Shown: one piece after another, positions 23,995-31,504 of the stretch | Layout of the letters: the number at the start of each line of letters is the position of its first letter | Position numbering within the stretch: the stretch's first letter is position 1 | Notes under the pieces: model-generated | Seen by the model: only the letters and a program-made list of their open reading frames with translations | Database searches by the model: none | Told to the model about the DNA's origin: nothing | Assembly: GCA_016124805.1 (NCBI GenBank) | Contig: WGND01000001.1 | Coordinates: 1-64,000 of the forward strand | Reading direction: 5' to 3' | Source: Hyphomicrobiales bacterium | GTDB lineage: Bacteria > Pseudomonadota > Alphaproteobacteria > Parvibaculales > Parvibaculaceae | Length of the DNA: 64,000 nucleotides | Made by a program: the position numbers and the translations under genes

Positions 23995-25392
23995 TTAAAC
24001 CGCCTGTGGATATGCGGGATCGGCCTCAATCGCCTTGCGCTCCCAACGAACCGTCACCAATGCACCCGTTTTGCCGTCATCCCGGTTGCCGATTTCGACC
24101 GTGGCGCCGGTGCGCTCCAGCAGGGTCTTGCCGATGAAAAAGCCCAGCCCCATGCCCTCATGGGCGCTTTCGGGGTCAGGGGGCCGCTTGCCTGCGGGCA
24201 GGCGCGGCCGTGTTGTGACATAGGGCTCGCCCAGACGTTCGAGCACATCGGCACTAAAACCGGGGCCGTCATCACAGATGGTGACCGTGACGCGGCGCTT
24301 GTCATGCTGGCCGGTGACGCGCACTTCCCGGCGTGCAAAATCGGCCGCATTCTCGATGAAGTTGCCCAGCCCATAGAGCATTTCCGGACGCCGCCAGATC
24401 TCCGGCTCCTCGTCCATGTCCTCATTGGCAATCACTTCGATAGCGAAATGCACATCCATTTCGCGATGGGGTTCGACGATCTCGTCAAGCAGCACATGCA
24501 GCGGCAGACGCGAATGGACCGCGTCTTCCTCCTCGGGGCGCTTGGAGAGGCGCGAGAGAATGTCCTTGCAGCGCTCAGCCTGACCTGCGAGCAGTTTCAA
24601 ATCCTCGCGCAGATCTTCGTCGGAATGGCCGCCCCGCAGCAGCTCCTTGGAAACAAGGGCGATCGTCCCGAGTGGTGTGCCGAGTTCATGTGCAGCGGCA
24701 GCGGCCAGACCATCGAGTGCCGAGAGACGCTGCGCACGCGCCAAAACAAACTGGGTGGCGGCAAGGGCGTCCGACATGCGGCGGGATTCCTGTGCCACGC
24801 GCCAGGCATAGACCGACATGAAGGCAAGCCCCAGCATGAGGGCTGCCCAATTGCCCATGATGTAAAGCGGGGGCAGGGTGATGGGCCGCCCTTCAAACCA
24901 GGGCAGCGGCATGTAGAAAAAGGCGAGCAACGTCACATAGACGAGCGCGAGACAGAGCAGGAGCAGCGTGGAGCGCAGCGACAGCGTGGTCGCTGAAATG
25001 GTGACGGGTGCCATGAAGAGCAGCACGAAGGGGTTCTGCAGCCCGCCGGTGAGAAAAACGAGCACGGCAAGCTGCGCCAGATCGATGGCGAAATAGACCG
25101 CTGCCTGCCATTCAGGCAGCCGCGTGGTTGTGCGATAGCGCAGGGTCAGAAAAATATTGAGCCAGGCCGAGGCCGCAATCGCCGCAAGACAAAAGCCGAG
25201 CGGCAGATCAAAACCGAGGCCGAAATGCACAAAGAGAATGGCAGCAAGCTGACCGGCCACCGCCAGCCAGCGCAGAATGACAAGCGTCTGAAGGCGGACA
25301 CGACCGACGGGCTGGTTGAAGGCGTTGAGACCTGAAGCCGGCGTGAGACGCTGAAACCAGCGCTGATGTCCTGTCTCTTCCAGTTGCGTCAT
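23995..25392 (-). CDS. regB: RegB/ActS/PrrB redox sensor histidine kinase
   Basis: 465 aa from the ATG at 25392 (MTQLEETGHQ); in-frame codons upstream give non-homologous sequence. Six N-terminal TM helices contain the ubiquinone-sensing heptapeptide GGLQNPF at residues 116-122. The H-box is AAHELGTPLG with His235. Cys275 in ERCKDIL matches the redox-active cysteine of RegB. A HATPase domain with GLGFFIGKTLLERTGA follows. It would phosphorylate RegA encoded immediately downstream. Length and all sensory residues are normal, so the pair should be functional. Confidence 0.93.
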   Translation of the reverse strand: MTQLEETGHQRWFQRLTPASGLNAFNQPVGRVRLQTLVILRWLAVAGQLAAILFVHFGLGFDLPLGFCLAAIAASAWLNIFLTLRYRTTTRLPEWQAAVYFAIDLAQLAVLVFLTGGLQNPFVLLFMAPVTISATTLSLRSTLLLLCLALVYVTLLAFFYMPLPWFEGRPITLPPLYIMGNWAALMLGLAFMSVYAWRVAQESRRMSDALAATQFVLARAQRLSALDGLAAAAAHELGTPLGTIALVSKELLRGGHSDEDLREDLKLLAGQAERCKDILSRLSKRPEEEDAVHSRLPLHVLLDEIVEPHREMDVHFAIEVIANEDMDEEPEIWRRPEMLYGLGNFIENAADFARREVRVTGQHDKRRVTVTICDDGPGFSADVLERLGEPYVTTRPRLPAGKRPPDPESAHEGMGLGFFIGKTLLERTGATVEIGNRDDGKTGALVTVRWERKAIEADPAYPQAV

Positions 25393-25484
25393 GAAATGGC
25401 CCTCCGCGCGACATTGCGGGGCTTTTGCCCCTTTGCCATGCAGTCTAGCGCCATGTTGCCGCCGTGCCGATGCGCAAATGCGCG

Positions 25485-26555
25485 CTAGCTGTTGGACGGC
25501 CAGGCTGATGTGGGGGGCAGGGTGCGCGTTTCGCCGATGCGCATGATCCAGACATTTTCGTCCTCCAGCCCCTTGTCGCGACCGGCAGCGCGGAAACGCA
25601 CTGGCGGCTCGAAGGGGGGTTCGACTGTCAGAAGCACCGTGCCCCAATGCATGCCGACGGCGCGGCGGGCACGCAGATCAATCGACATCTGGATCGCCTC
25701 TTCCGGCGTAGCGTGCGAGGCCTTCATCATCTTGCGCGGCGCATAGGCACCGATGCCGAGAAGGGCTGTATCGAAGGGGCCATATGTCTTGCCGAGTTCG
25801 TCGAAGACCGGGCCATAGCCGGAATCGCCACCAAAGAAAGTGTGATGGCTGGAACTCTTGATCGAGAAGCCGGCCCAGAGCGTCTTGTTGGTATCAAGGC
25901 CGACGCGCCGCGACCAATGCACCACCGGAAGTGCTGTAAAGCGCACGCCGCGATAATCCTTGCTCTGATACCAGTCGAGCTCAATCACATTGGTGAAGCC
26001 GCGCTGGAGAAAGAAGGAGCCGAGTTTCAGCGGCACGATGACCAGCATGCGCTCCTTGCCCGGCAGGCGGGCGAGCGCTCGCTCGTCAAGATGGTCATAA
26101 TGATTATGGCTGACGATCAGCACATCGATGGGGGGCAGCTTGTCAATGGCGATACCCGGCTCGACGAAACGCTTCGGCCCCAGCGAACCGGGACCGGCAT
26201 TATTCGAGAGATAGGGATCGGTGAGAATGGTGAGACCAGCCTGACGGATGAGGAAGCAGGCATGGCCGAGCCAGGTGAGATAATCATCCTTGCCTGCGTG
26301 ATGGCTCGCCAGCGCATGAGAGGCTTCCACAGCGGGGACAACATGGCCTTCGGGCACATCGACCTTGCGGGCGCCGATCTTGATCATCTCGACAAAGAAG
26401 GGGGCGGCATAGCGCAGGCGACCCTGACCACGGCTCTTGCAGCCGGGCGGATTGCGAAAGGTCCCATTGGGCAGATGGTGCCACGGCCGCTCCGCCGTTT
26501 TGACACCCTTTTCGGGCTTGCCGGTGCCGACGCTGTCGTCTTTGCGTTTACTCAT
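25485..26555 (-). CDS. Metallo-beta-lactamase-fold hydrolase (NAPE-PLD/UlaG-like)
   Basis: 356 aa. The metal motif HNHYDHLD lies around residue 150, followed by FGGDSGYG and MHWGTVLL, the pattern of the NAPE-PLD-like and UlaG-like branches of the MBL fold. The N-terminus (SKRKDDSVGTGKPEKGVKT) is basic with no signal peptide, so it appears cytoplasmic. In eukaryotes the family hydrolyses N-acyl-phosphatidylethanolamines; the bacterial substrate is uncertain. Monocistronic between regB and the ankyrin gene. Confidence 0.83.
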   Translation of the reverse strand: MSKRKDDSVGTGKPEKGVKTAERPWHHLPNGTFRNPPGCKSRGQGRLRYAAPFFVEMIKIGARKVDVPEGHVVPAVEASHALASHHAGKDDYLTWLGHACFLIRQAGLTILTDPYLSNNAGPGSLGPKRFVEPGIAIDKLPPIDVLIVSHNHYDHLDERALARLPGKERMLVIVPLKLGSFFLQRGFTNVIELDWYQSKDYRGVRFTALPVVHWSRRVGLDTNKTLWAGFSIKSSSHHTFFGGDSGYGPVFDELGKTYGPFDTALLGIGAYAPRKMMKASHATPEEAIQMSIDLRARRAVGMHWGTVLLTVEPPFEPPVRFRAAGRDKGLEDENVWIMRIGETRTLPPTSAWPSNS

Positions 26556-26609
26556 AATGTCAAAGGTAGTGCGCCCGCGCCGCGGCGCAAGATGTCATAA
26601 CGCGCCATG

Positions 26610-27245
26610 CTATTGCGCACCGGCCGCCACCAGCAGATCGACAATATCGCCAAAGTGACGCTCGCGCGCCAGATCGAGTGCGCTGCGCCCCGTCACATCG
26701 GTTTCTTCGGGATCGGCATCATGCTTGAGCAGTTCATCCACGACATTGGTGTTATGCGCCCGGATGGCGATGAGCAGCGGCACGTCGCGGTCGGCCCCGA
26801 CACGGTCCGGGTCGGCACCGGCTTCCAGCAGCAGCCTGGCGAGATCGGCCCGGCCCGACAGGGCCACCGATGTCAGCGCGGTGCGGCCATCGGGTGCGCG
26901 CCGGTCCACATCAGCGCCCTGATCCAGCAGCATCTGGACGGCGTCATAATGGCCATTTTCAACCGCGACAATCAGCACCGGCACACCATTGGAGCCGGTC
27001 TCATTGGCGGTGACGCCGGCCACCAGCAGGGCATTGATCTTGCCGACATCGCCATTGCGCGCAGCATCGATCATCTCATTGTCATTCACATAGCTGTCCT
27101 GCACCGAGGCTGGCACGGCAAAGGCGGCTGATGGCCAGCCTGCCAGCGCCAGACAAAGCCCGAGAAAACCCAGAAACAGGCGGGATTTCGGTGAATTTTC
27201 TGACCTGAGAGCCAATAAAGACGGATAGATACGAAGATGACGCAT
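26610..27245 (-). CDS. Exported ankyrin-repeat protein
   Basis: 211 aa from the ATG at 27245; a longer frame to 27347 starts with implausible sequence. An N-terminal signal peptide (hydrophobic LFLGFLGLCLALAGW, predicted cleavage after AFA) is followed by about five ankyrin repeats (MIDAARNGDVGKINALLVAG, then repeats spaced about 33 residues). Periplasmic ankyrin proteins such as AnkB are linked to oxidative-stress protection in other bacteria; here the function is unassigned. Divergent from the Sco gene. Confidence 0.85.
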   Translation of the reverse strand: MRHLRIYPSLLALRSENSPKSRLFLGFLGLCLALAGWPSAAFAVPASVQDSYVNDNEMIDAARNGDVGKINALLVAGVTANETGSNGVPVLIVAVENGHYDAVQMLLDQGADVDRRAPDGRTALTSVALSGRADLARLLLEAGADPDRVGADRDVPLLIAIRAHNTNVVDELLKHDADPEETDVTGRSALDLARERHFGDIVDLLVAAGAQ

Positions 27246-27415
27246 TTCGTCGAAGACCTTTTTCACGCTAGATAGGGGCAGCCTGGAGCGGCTTTCATGC
27301 GCCAGGTTCGCCTGCCCGCAGCGTGCACACGCGTTATGTAACCCCAAGCGCCAATCATCTACAGGCAGAGCGCCCGCTGCAAGCTTTTCGAACCGTTGAG
27401 AGACAGGAACTGACC

Positions 27416-28027
27416 ATGGGTAAATCGCAACGCCTCATCATTCTGGCCCTTCTGGCCTCGATTGCCGCCCTCGCCGTGCTGCTGGTGGCGCAGATCAGCG
27501 CCTCGGGCCCCAAGGGCGAAGCGCCTGTCGTCTCCACAGGCAAGCCGCAGGTGGGCGGCCCCTTCACGCTGACCGATGAAACCGGCAAAACGGTCACGCA
27601 GGATGATTTCAAGGGTCAGTTCATGCTGATCTATTTCGGCTTCACCTTCTGCCCCGATGTCTGCCCCACCGAGCTGCAGGTGATGGCAGCCGCGATCAAC
27701 GCGCTGGGCGATGATGCCGATCAGGTGACACCGATCCTCATCACGGTGGACCCGGCGCGCGACACGCCCGAGGTGATGGCCAAATATGTGCCGCAATTTT
27801 CACCGCGCCTCAAAGGCCTGACAGGCACGCCCGAACAGATTGCCCAGGTCGCCAAGGAATATCGCGTCTTTTATGAGAAGGTGCAGGATGATTCGTCCAC
27901 GGATTATACGATGGACCATTCCTCCATCGTCTATCTGATGGGCCCGGATGGCCAGTTCCTGAGCTTCTTCCCGCCCGCAACAAGCCCGGACGAGATCGCC
28001 GCCAAGATCAAAAGCTTTATCGGCTGA
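27416..28027 (+). CDS. SCO1/SenC-family copper chaperone
   Basis: 203 aa starting at the ATG at 27416 (ACAGGA upstream). An N-terminal membrane anchor (about residues 6-25) precedes a thioredoxin-like domain. Copper ligands are Cys79 and Cys83 (CPDVC) and His167 (TMDHSS). It delivers copper to the CuA site of cytochrome c oxidase or acts as a thiol-redox partner. In Rhodobacter the sco homolog (senC) lies beside regA; here regBA is only a few kb away. Confidence 0.92.
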   Translation: MGKSQRLIILALLASIAALAVLLVAQISASGPKGEAPVVSTGKPQVGGPFTLTDETGKTVTQDDFKGQFMLIYFGFTFCPDVCPTELQVMAAAINALGDDADQVTPILITVDPARDTPEVMAKYVPQFSPRLKGLTGTPEQIAQVAKEYRVFYEKVQDDSSTDYTMDHSSIVYLMGPDGQFLSFFPPATSPDEIAAKIKSFIG

Positions 28028-28035
28028 GCGCGCGA

Positions 28036-28851
28036 CTAGACACCGGCTGCCGAGCGGAACAGGAGCTCGGTGTCGGCATCGGCGGGAAAGAAACTCTCGA
28101 TACGCAGTTCATCGGCGGTCACATCCTGCGCGGTGCCAAAGGTCGCGATCACCGTGAAGAGCGAAATCTTCATGCCGTCTTTCACGATCTCAAGCGGCAG
28201 CACGGGCAGCAGGGCGGCATCCTCGGCGGGATAGAGAAGCTGCTCATCCTGATAGCGCGAAAGCTCCGCGAGCACCGCCTTCATCTCCTCGCCGCCCAGG
28301 GCGTCTGCCTCGCGCTCGGCGCGATGCCAGAGAAGCACGGCAATCGCATCCCAGTTGGCGACCAGCGGGCGGATGCCTTCAGGATGAAACATGACGCGCA
28401 TGAGATTGCGCTGCGTGCCGCCCACACGCGCCCAGACATCCTCGCCCAGCATGGCGAGCATCATGTCGAACGGCGCATTGGTCATGCGGATGTTCCAGGC
28501 CCGGTCAATGGCAACAGCAGGAAAGGGCTCATGATTGGTGAGCATCATCTTCACCGCGCCCATGATCTGGCCCATCTGGGGGTCCTCCAACGGGCGCGCC
28601 TTGAAGGCCGGCGCAAAGCCTGCCGCCGTCAGCCAGTCATTGCGTTCGCGCAAGGGCACCTCGAGTGTTTCGGAGAGTTGCAGGATCATGCTGCGACTGG
28701 GCCGCGCACGGCCTGATTCCAGATAGCTGACATGGCGCTGCGAGACGCCCGCCGAGAGCGCCAGATCAAGCTGGGAGAGACGGCGCTTCTGCCGCCAGCT
28801 CTTGAGGATATGGGGGAAGCCTGTTTCACTTCCCATCGACTGTAGCGACAT
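28036..28851 (-). CDS. XRE-type regulator with MmyB-like ligand domain
   Basis: 271 aa from the ATG at 28851, which has a GAGGAGGAGAG ribosome site. The Cro/CI HTH spans about residues 10-65 (RRLSQLDLALSAGVSQRHVS). The remainder (AIDRAWNIRMTN..., GIRPLVANW, VLLWHRAERE) is the MmyB-like ligand-binding domain common in regulators that flank oxidoreductase or SnoaL-type genes. Divergent from the DUF2834-like and SnoaL-like genes, which it most likely controls through the palindrome in the 122-bp intergenic region. Confidence 0.87.
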   Translation of the reverse strand: MSLQSMGSETGFPHILKSWRQKRRLSQLDLALSAGVSQRHVSYLESGRARPSRSMILQLSETLEVPLRERNDWLTAAGFAPAFKARPLEDPQMGQIMGAVKMMLTNHEPFPAVAIDRAWNIRMTNAPFDMMLAMLGEDVWARVGGTQRNLMRVMFHPEGIRPLVANWDAIAVLLWHRAEREADALGGEEMKAVLAELSRYQDEQLLYPAEDAALLPVLPLEIVKDGMKISLFTVIATFGTAQDVTADELRIESFFPADADTELLFRSAAGV

Positions 28852-28899
28852 GACTCTCCTCCTCTTTGACCGGAGTATCGCCCCGCCCCGTTCTGCATT

Positions 28900-28920
28900 C
28901 AATAACCTCCAAGGTCGTTG
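28900..28920. promoter_or_regulatory. Imperfect palindrome in the XRE/DUF2834 divergent promoter
   Basis: Core ACCT-N3-AGGT flanked by CAA on the left and TTG on the right at symmetric distance. Eight of ten arm positions pair less one central mismatch. Candidate operator for the XRE regulator. Confidence 0.4.
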
Positions 28921-28973
28921 CGGGCAGACCGGCGGACGCCCAATCTGGGCCCGATCAACAACAGGAGGTTCCC

Positions 28974-29273
28974 ATGAATGGACGCTTGATCGCTCTTTTG
29001 GCCGTGATTGTCGGCTTTGGCATTCTCTCCACGCTCGCCCTGATGGATGTGGGCTATCTCGGCATTATCGAGCCGCATTTCAAAAGCTATGGCGCGGCAC
29101 AGGTCTTTGTGGACCTCGTGATCGTCTGCCTGCTCGCCTGCATCTGGATGGCGCAGGACGCCCCGCAGCAGGGCCTGCCCGCCTGGCCCTTCATCATTCT
29201 GACGCTGGTCGCCGGCTCCTTCGGGCCGCTGATCTATCTGGTGGTGCGCACACTGCGCGCCAAAGCCGCCTGA
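28974..29273 (+). CDS. DUF2834-like three-helix membrane protein
   Basis: 99 aa from the ATG at 28974, which has an AGGAGG site. Three predicted TM helices (about residues 4-22, 41-58 and 70-88). The layout and the ending PLIYLVVRTLRAK resemble small DUF2834-type membrane proteins. First gene of a likely two-gene unit with the SnoaL-like gene 35 bp downstream, divergent from the XRE regulator. Function unknown. Confidence 0.7.
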   Translation: MNGRLIALLAVIVGFGILSTLALMDVGYLGIIEPHFKSYGAAQVFVDLVIVCLLACIWMAQDAPQQGLPAWPFIILTLVAGSFGPLIYLVVRTLRAKAA

Positions 29274-29308
29274 CAATTCAGCATCAACAAAGCGAAAGGG
29301 AGAGAGAC

Positions 29309-29689
29309 ATGAGCGAAACCAGCCCCGTTGCCATCATCAAGGCCTTCATGGCTGCCATGGCCGTGAAGGATTATGACAAGGCGCTGCCCTATGTGGCGGA
29401 TGATTGCGCATATACCAATATCCCGATGGGCACGGTGACCGGCCCCAGGGGCATGCGCGACCTGCTGGAGCCTTTCTTTGCGCCGACCATCGAGAATGAA
29501 TTCCGCGTGCTGCGTGAAGTGGTGAGCGGCGATACCGTGGTGCTCGAACGGCTCGACCGGCATTTGCTGCCCGATGGCTGGGTGGAACTGCCCGTGACGG
29601 GCATTTTCGAAATCAGGGACGGCAAAATTGCTCTGTGGCGGGACTATTTTGACCTTGCGACCATCATGACGAAATGGCCAAGCGCGTAA
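29309..29689 (+). CDS. SnoaL/limonene-epoxide-hydrolase-like protein
   Basis: 126-aa single-domain NTF2-like protein (VAIIKAFMAAMAVKDYDKALPYVADDCAY, cited by position: residues 7-35; then GIFEIRDGKIALWRDYFD near the C-terminus). The limonene-1,2-epoxide hydrolase family keeps an Asp-Arg-Asp triad; the terminal WRDYFD provides Arg and Asp, and an earlier Asp is available, but activity is not proven. Confidence 0.
   Translation: MSETSPVAIIKAFMAAMAVKDYDKALPYVADDCAYTNIPMGTVTGPRGMRDLLEPFFAPTIENEFRVLREVVSGDTVVLERLDRHLLPDGWVELPVTGIFEIRDGKIALWRDYFDLATIMTKWPSA
29309..29689 (+). CDS. SnoaL-like / limonene-1,2-epoxide-hydrolase-like protein
   Basis: 126-aa NTF2-like single-domain protein. The opening helix contains FMAAMAVKDYDKALPYV, and the C-terminal strand is FEIRDGKIALWRDYFD, the usual signature of the SnoaL/LEH group. 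LEH enzymes use an Asp-Arg-Asp triad; the terminal WRDYFD could supply part of it, but catalysis is not established. The ATG at 29309 has AGGGAGAGAG upstream. Probably cotranscribed with the upstream membrane protein and ended by the terminator at 29720-29750. Confidence 0.8.
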   Translation: MSETSPVAIIKAFMAAMAVKDYDKALPYVADDCAYTNIPMGTVTGPRGMRDLLEPFFAPTIENEFRVLREVVSGDTVVLERLDRHLLPDGWVELPVTGIFEIRDGKIALWRDYFDLATIMTKWPSA

Positions 29690-29719
29690 GCTTGCGCGTC
29701 AGGCTTACGGAACTCAAAA

Positions 29720-29750
29720 GGCGTCACGGGAAACCGTGGCGTCTTTTTTA
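29720..29750 (+). terminator. Intrinsic terminator after SnoaL-like gene
   Basis: Arms GGCGTCACGG and CCGTGGCGTC (two G-T pairs) with a GAAA-type loop, then TTTTTT. It also marks the left edge of the AT-rich stretch. Confidence 0.8.
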
Positions 29751-29837
29751 TTCAGGTCACTACGCTTTCCTAGCTAGACAAAGTCATAATTCAGATCTGC
29801 CAAGCGACAAAATTTTGTGAATATGAATTTCTTGAAT

Positions 29838-29854
29838 AATCATGGCCAATGATT
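29838..29854. promoter_or_regulatory. Inverted repeat upstream of the ParB-like gene
   Basis: AATCAT-N5-ATGATT, 52 bp before the ATG in a very AT-rich leader. Possible operator or self-recognition site of the ParB-like protein; no more than a candidate. Confidence 0.3.
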
Positions 29855-29906
29855 ACAGTTTTTAATAACAATTTTTTGTAAATAAAATGATTATTAAGAG
29901 GACTTC

Positions 29907-31217
29907 ATGGCTTATAAGAAAATTCCCATCTCGGACCTGATTGTTAATCCTGCAAATGATCGTCACGGTGAACTGGAAAACGAAACTGCAGCCATCGCGC
30001 AACTCTTCGCGACTCAAGAATTGCATATGCGCAATTTGGCCAAGGATATCGCGACAAACAAAGATGTCTTTGAGCCACCACTCGTTTACCCGGATGGAAA
30101 CAAGTTCATAGTGGCAGATGGGAATCGTCGCACAACTTGTCTCAAGTTGCTTTCATCACCGCGTCGGGCACCAACACCTGAACTTCAAAAATTTTTTTCC
30201 GACCTTCGACAAAACTGGGGTGATAGTTTTCCAGATAAAATTGAGTGCCGCGTCGAGTCTGATCGCGACCGCGTGGATGACATACTCTATCGTCGTCATA
30301 CAGGTGTGCAGGGGGGTATAGGCCAAAGTAATTGGAACGACAGAATGAAGAAAAATTTTGTTGTTCGTACCGGCAAAAGTAAAAGTTTGCATCTAGCTGA
30401 TGAAATTGAGAAACGGCTCAAAACGGCAAACTTACTCCCTACAAAGAAAATTCCGCGCTCTAATATGAATCGACTCCTATCATCCGAAGCGTTACGAAAC
30501 CGCGTTGGAATATCTGTCCGAAAAGATAAGCTGGAATTCATTCGAGATGAAAATACGTCGCTTGAGGCGTTGAGCAGGATTGCCACAGATTTAGCCAACA
30601 AGACCAAAACTCTTGAGGATATATGGAGCACCACTTCTAAACTCAAGTACTTGGACGAGTTGGACGCTGAAGGAATTCTCCCAACTGTCCATGATGTGGT
30701 CACATCTGAATCGTCATCTCAAAAGACATCATCATCGACATCGACGGATGCTTCGAAGTCCGTTTCGCGAAAACCCAAACCTTGGCCGCATATTATTACG
30801 GAGGCCGAGCATGGGATTTCTTGGAGCGCGAGGACTCATCGACATCAAGAAATTTGGGAAGAACTTCAATATAAGCTTTTGCTATCAGATCACCCCAACG
30901 CAATTTCTGTCCTTCTCAGAGTTCTGCTTGAGCTATCAATTGAAAACTACATCAAGCAATCCAAAGTCACATCGGCTCACCCAAACGATAAACTCTCAAA
31001 CAAGGCTGCTAAAGTTGCTGCACATATGGAGGAAAAAGGTTTAATCGATAAAAAGTATCTTGGAGACATTAAAAAGCTTCAACAGGGTGAAGCCCTTATT
31101 TCGACAGATACCCTTAATCGCTACGTTCACTCGTCTAATTTTCGTGTTTCCCCTGAACACCTGAAAAGTCTCTGGGGGACTCTCGAAGAATTTATTATCA
31201 ACTGCCTGAAAGCATAA
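29907..31217 (+). CDS. ParB/sulfiredoxin-fold N-domain protein with unassigned helical C-domain
   Basis: 436 aa. Residues 1-90 form a ParB N-terminal-like domain: PISDLIVNPANDRHG, a loop ending EPPLVYPDGN, then ADGNRRTTCLKLL, where DGNRR replaces the GERR box of partition ParB. No ParB HTH or dimer domain is evident. A basic, Ser/Thr-rich linker (about 265-290) leads to a helical C-terminal domain (about 310-436) containing HPNAISVLLRVLLELSIENYI, which I cannot assign; HEPN-like architecture is possible. The gene stands alone, is far more AT-rich than its surroundings, and has an AAGAGGAC ribosome site. The composition, isolation and nuclease-related fold suggest an acquired defence or element-maintenance gene (inference). 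Confidence 0.7.
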   Translation: MAYKKIPISDLIVNPANDRHGELENETAAIAQLFATQELHMRNLAKDIATNKDVFEPPLVYPDGNKFIVADGNRRTTCLKLLSSPRRAPTPELQKFFSDLRQNWGDSFPDKIECRVESDRDRVDDILYRRHTGVQGGIGQSNWNDRMKKNFVVRTGKSKSLHLADEIEKRLKTANLLPTKKIPRSNMNRLLSSEALRNRVGISVRKDKLEFIRDENTSLEALSRIATDLANKTKTLEDIWSTTSKLKYLDELDAEGILPTVHDVVTSESSSQKTSSSTSTDASKSVSRKPKPWPHIITEAEHGISWSARTHRHQEIWEELQYKLLLSDHPNAISVLLRVLLELSIENYIKQSKVTSAHPNDKLSNKAAKVAAHMEEKGLIDKKYLGDIKKLQQGEALISTDTLNRYVHSSNFRVSPEHLKSLWGTLEEFIINCLKA

Positions 31218-31270
31218 AATCCTTGATCTAAGAGGCTAAATTGAACCGCTGTCTCTATGAGCCTCTCTAC

Positions 31271-31299
31271 TTGACGCCCTCGCCGCTCGCGCCTATCTT
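31271..31299 (+). promoter_or_regulatory. Sigma70-type promoter of leuA leader
   Basis: TTGACG at 31271-31276, exact 17-bp spacer, TATCTT at 31294-31299. Six bases separate the -10 box from the A of the leader-peptide ATG at 31306, so transcription probably begins at the start codon. Confidence 0.7.
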
Positions 31300-31305
31300 T
31301 CACCC

Positions 31306-31383
31306 ATGAACCGCGTATTGCACATTGCTGACCTCGCTCTCAGCCTCGCCCTATTGGGCAAGGGCACGCTTCTGCGCGCGTAG
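31306..31383 (+). CDS. Leucine-rich leader peptide of leuA (leuL-type)
   Basis: 25-codon ORF with eight leucine codons, six of them between codons 10 and 23 (LALSLALL core), using CTC, CTA, TTG, CTT and CTG. No Shine-Dalgarno site exists upstream, consistent with a leaderless transcript starting at its ATG. The stop codon TAG lies in the loop of an 8-bp perfect hairpin (TTCTGCGC and GCGCAGAA, 31370-31390). Position before leuA and leucine content fit attenuation by leucyl-tRNA supply. No U-tract terminator is obvious, so the downstream switch is not resolved. Confidence 0.65.
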   Translation: MNRVLHIADLALSLALLGKGTLLRA

Positions 31384-31504
31384 CGCAGAACATCATCCGG
31401 CTCATCCATATATCTTTTCCCGTTTATTTTGATTGCGACTTCGCCTTAGCTTTTCTGGCAGAGTCGTTACCCAGCGCTGACCCGCGCTGCCGGAGCAAGA
31501 CGCC

